This document shows, piece by piece, positions 62,501 to 64,000 of a stretch of DNA of 64,000 nt. The position numbers and the translations under genes are program-made. This DNA is from Osmia lignaria lignaria (lineage: Eukaryota > Arthropoda > Insecta > Hymenoptera > Megachilidae): the NCBI RefSeq assembly GCF_051020975.1, contig NC_135032.1:2046001-2110000 (forward strand), written 5' to 3'. Under the pieces are notes generated by a model. That model saw nothing but the letters and a program-made list of their open reading frames with translations, was not told the DNA's origin and made no database searches. Each line of letters begins with the position of its first letter. Position 1 is the stretch's first letter.

Positions 62501-64000
62501 ATATTTCTTCTTCTTGTTGTTCTTCTTCTGCACAGCTAAGCTGGAAGTGGCATTTGCAGCTCGTAATAGTGCAGAGTTATCTCAAAGAAAGGGGCGACGG
62601 TGTTTCTGTATCTCTATTATGTTGGTGCGGCTTCGGAACTTTTAAATATCTTGATATATCTCGAGAACTACGCATCTGATCAAAAAATATCATAGAACCT
62701 AAAAAGTAGGAAACTTAATTCTCTACAAAAAAGGTCTCTTAACATTTTGCCATAGCTCGCTTCGTTTCCGAGATATTTGCAGATTTATCTCAAGGGAAGG
62801 GGCCTGACGGACATATTTCGAGATATTTCTTCTTCTTGTTGTTCTTCTTCTGCACAGCTAAGCTGGAAGTGGCATTTGCGGCTCGCACTAGTGCAGAGTT
62901 ATCTCAAAGAAAGGGGCCACGGTGTTTCTGTATCTCTATTATGTTGGTGCGGCTTCGGAACTTTTAAATATCTTGATATATCTCGAGAACTACGAATCTG
63001 ATCAAAAAATATCATAGAACATAAAAAGTAGGAAACTTAATTCTCTACAAAAAAGGTCTGTTAACATTTTGCCATAGCTCGCTTCGTTTCCGAGATATTT
63101 GCAGATTTATCTCAAGGGAAGGGGCCTGACGGACATATTTCGAGATATTTCTTCTTGTTGTTCTTCTTCTGCACAGCTAAGCTGGAAGTGGCATTTGCGG
63201 CTCGCACTAGTGCAGAGTTATCTCAAAGAAAGGGGCCACGGTGTTTCTGTATCTCTATTATGTTGGTGCGGCTTCGGAACTTTTAAATATCTCGATATAT
63301 CTCGAAAACTACGCTTCTGATCAAAAAATATCATAGAACATAAATTGTAGGAAACATAATTCTCTACAAAACAGGTCTCTTAGCATTTTGCCATAGCTCG
63401 CTTCGTTTCCGAGATATTTGCAGGTTTATCTCAAGGGAAGGGGCCTAACGGACATATTTCGAGATATTTCTTCTTCTTGTTGTTCTTCTTCTGCACAGCT
63501 AAGCTGGAAGTGGCATTTGCGGCTCGCACTAGTGCAGAGTTATCTCAAAGAAAGGGGCCACGGTGTTTCTGTATCTCTATTATGTTGGTGCGGCTTCGGA
63601 ACTTTTAAATATCTCGATATATCTCGAAAACTACGCTTCTGATCAAAAAATATCATAGAACATAAATTGTAGGAAACATAATTCTCTACAAAAAAGGTCT
63701 CTTAACATTTTGCCATAGCTCGCTTCGTTTCCGAGATATTTGCAGATATATCTCAAGGGAAGGGGCCTGACGGACATATTTCGAGATATTTCTTCTTCTT
63801 GTTGTTCTTCTTCTGCACAGCTAAGCTGGAAGTGGCATTTGCAGCTCGCAATAGTGCAGAGATATCTCAAAGAAAGGGGCCACGGTGTTTCTGTATCTCT
63901 ATTATGTTGGTGCGGCTTCGGAACTTTTAAATATCTTGATATATCTCGAGAACTACGCGTCTGATCAAAAAATATCATAGAACATAAAAAGTAGGAAACA
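59531..64000 (+). repeat. Seven-monomer tandem repeat N-E-J-G-H-A-x (2251 bp), two copies at window end
   Basis: Copy 1 (59531-61781) is N, E, J/F/G, G, H, A, A. Copy 2 (61782-64000, cut by the window) is N, E, J/F, G, H, A, B. The offset is 2251 bp (7 x 322 minus 3). The N unit of copy 1 has gttctgcttc and gatgtatctc while that of copy 2 does not, so the copies come from related but not identical templates. Copy 1 also has a private cattta gcc change at 59849-59857. Confidence 0.82.

Larger units (their letters stand above)
1..64000 (+). repeat. Satellite DNA array, 322-bp monomer, 199 head-to-tail units
   Basis: The same 322-bp sequence recurs without interruption through the whole window in one orientation. 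The landmark tgccatagctcgcttcg falls at 1, 323, 645, 967 and so on, and the last copy starts at 63711. The 198 complete units sum exactly: 182 of 322 bp, 15 of 319 bp and one of 321 bp. Monomers differ mainly by single-base substitutions, and many substitutions are shared by particular units spaced whole monomers apart. This is the pattern of unequal crossover and gene conversion in satellite DNA. A hand count of one consensus gives 128 G+C of 322 (about 40%) with 12 CpG. No mobile element, tRNA, rRNA or unique segment interrupts the array. The likely setting is constitutive heterochromatin (centromeric, pericentromeric or subtelomeric) of a eukaryote, but position on a chromosome cannot be told from this sequence. 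I do not recognise the satellite family. Confidence 0.98.
19643..64000 (+). repeat. Right array domain built from recurring subfamilies A to N in higher-order repeats
   Basis: About 138 units fall into roughly a dozen subfamilies, each defined by two or more linked variants. They follow each other non-randomly. The TTC-deleted H unit is followed by A in 9 of 15 cases. A is followed by B in most cases, and B by C, D and E in repeated blocks. F (ctgaaagtgg, gaaccta) is usually followed by G (cgaatctg or gcatctg, then ctgttaac). Blocks of this order have been copied at spacings that are whole monomer counts minus 3 bp for each H unit inside, for example 1929, 2251, 4180, 4824, 5146, 6434 and 6753 bp. 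Exact agreement between spacing and deletion count supports true segmental amplification. Confidence 0.85.

Noticed and set aside
1..64000. CRISPR array
   Set aside because: The repeat is 322 bp with no short direct repeat alternating with unique spacers. Every part of the monomer recurs in every unit, and there are no cas genes.
1..64000. Tandem rRNA, 5S, snRNA or histone gene cluster
   Set aside because: No conserved rRNA or snRNA stretches, no tRNA-like A or B boxes and no histone-like coding sequence are seen in the monomer. The unit is also too short and too AT-rich in its tail for these.
1..64000. Telomeric repeats, transposon termini or retroelement remnants within the array
   Set aside because: None found. 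All sequence is accounted for by the 322-bp monomer, and no short telomere-like runs or target-site duplications are visible.

Overview
The whole window is one uninterrupted satellite DNA array. A monomer of 322 bp repeats head to tail from base 1 to base 64000, always in the same orientation. Counting monomer starts gives 199 units: 198 complete ones plus a last one cut at 290 bp. Of the complete units 182 are 322 bp, 15 are 319 bp (the same missing TTC triplet) and one is 321 bp. I see no unique sequence, no transposable element, no RNA gene and no protein gene that I would defend. The array runs off both ends of the window.

Long, pure arrays of a few-hundred-bp monomer are typical of eukaryotic pericentromeric, centromeric or subtelomeric heterochromatin. 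Counting one 322-bp consensus by hand gives about 40% GC and 12 CpG, an observed/expected CpG ratio near 0.94. CpG is therefore not depleted, which fits a lineage with little germline CpG methylation, such as many arthropods. That is a weak inference and I do not recognise the satellite family or the species.

Layout. Positions 1 to about 15.4 kb form a left domain with its own sequence variants, arranged as short trimer, dimer and 5-, 13- and 17-monomer duplications. About 15.4 to 19.5 kb is a transition zone. From about 19.5 kb to the end is a right domain made of roughly a dozen recurring subfamilies, here called A to N. These follow each other in a preferred order (for example F-G-H-A-B-C-D-E) and are amplified as nested higher-order repeats. 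The clearest are a 20-monomer, 6434-bp unit present twice in tandem (38303-44736 and 44737-51170), a 13-monomer, 4180-bp unit (52456-56635, then a partial second copy) and two 7-monomer, 2251-bp tandem units (37662-42164 and 59531-64000). Several monomers are chimeras that mark crossover points.

Subfamily key, with the first bases of the defining variant: A, starts caggttta and ends in a gaaaactacgcttc block; B, gatatctc plus gcgtctgatc; C, aacgcacat plus ctaatctgg; D, actaatgcag plus aatctcatag; E, ggcatgacgg; F, ctgaaagtgg plus gggcgacgg plus gaacctaaa; G, cgaatctgatc plus ctgttaac; H, TTC deletion; I, caggttta plus ggcatgacgg and cttgttcttc; J, ctgaagggaaagg plus gctcgtaat; K, ctaaactgg plus aaaggagcc; L, actaatgcag plus gcttgtgatc; M, aaggcaagg; N, catcagatc.

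No genes work together here. Every monomer contains a roughly 74-codon open frame in the same place, but it starts with TTG and is broken in 17 units. One broken form has itself been amplified, so I treat the frames as by-products of the repeat.
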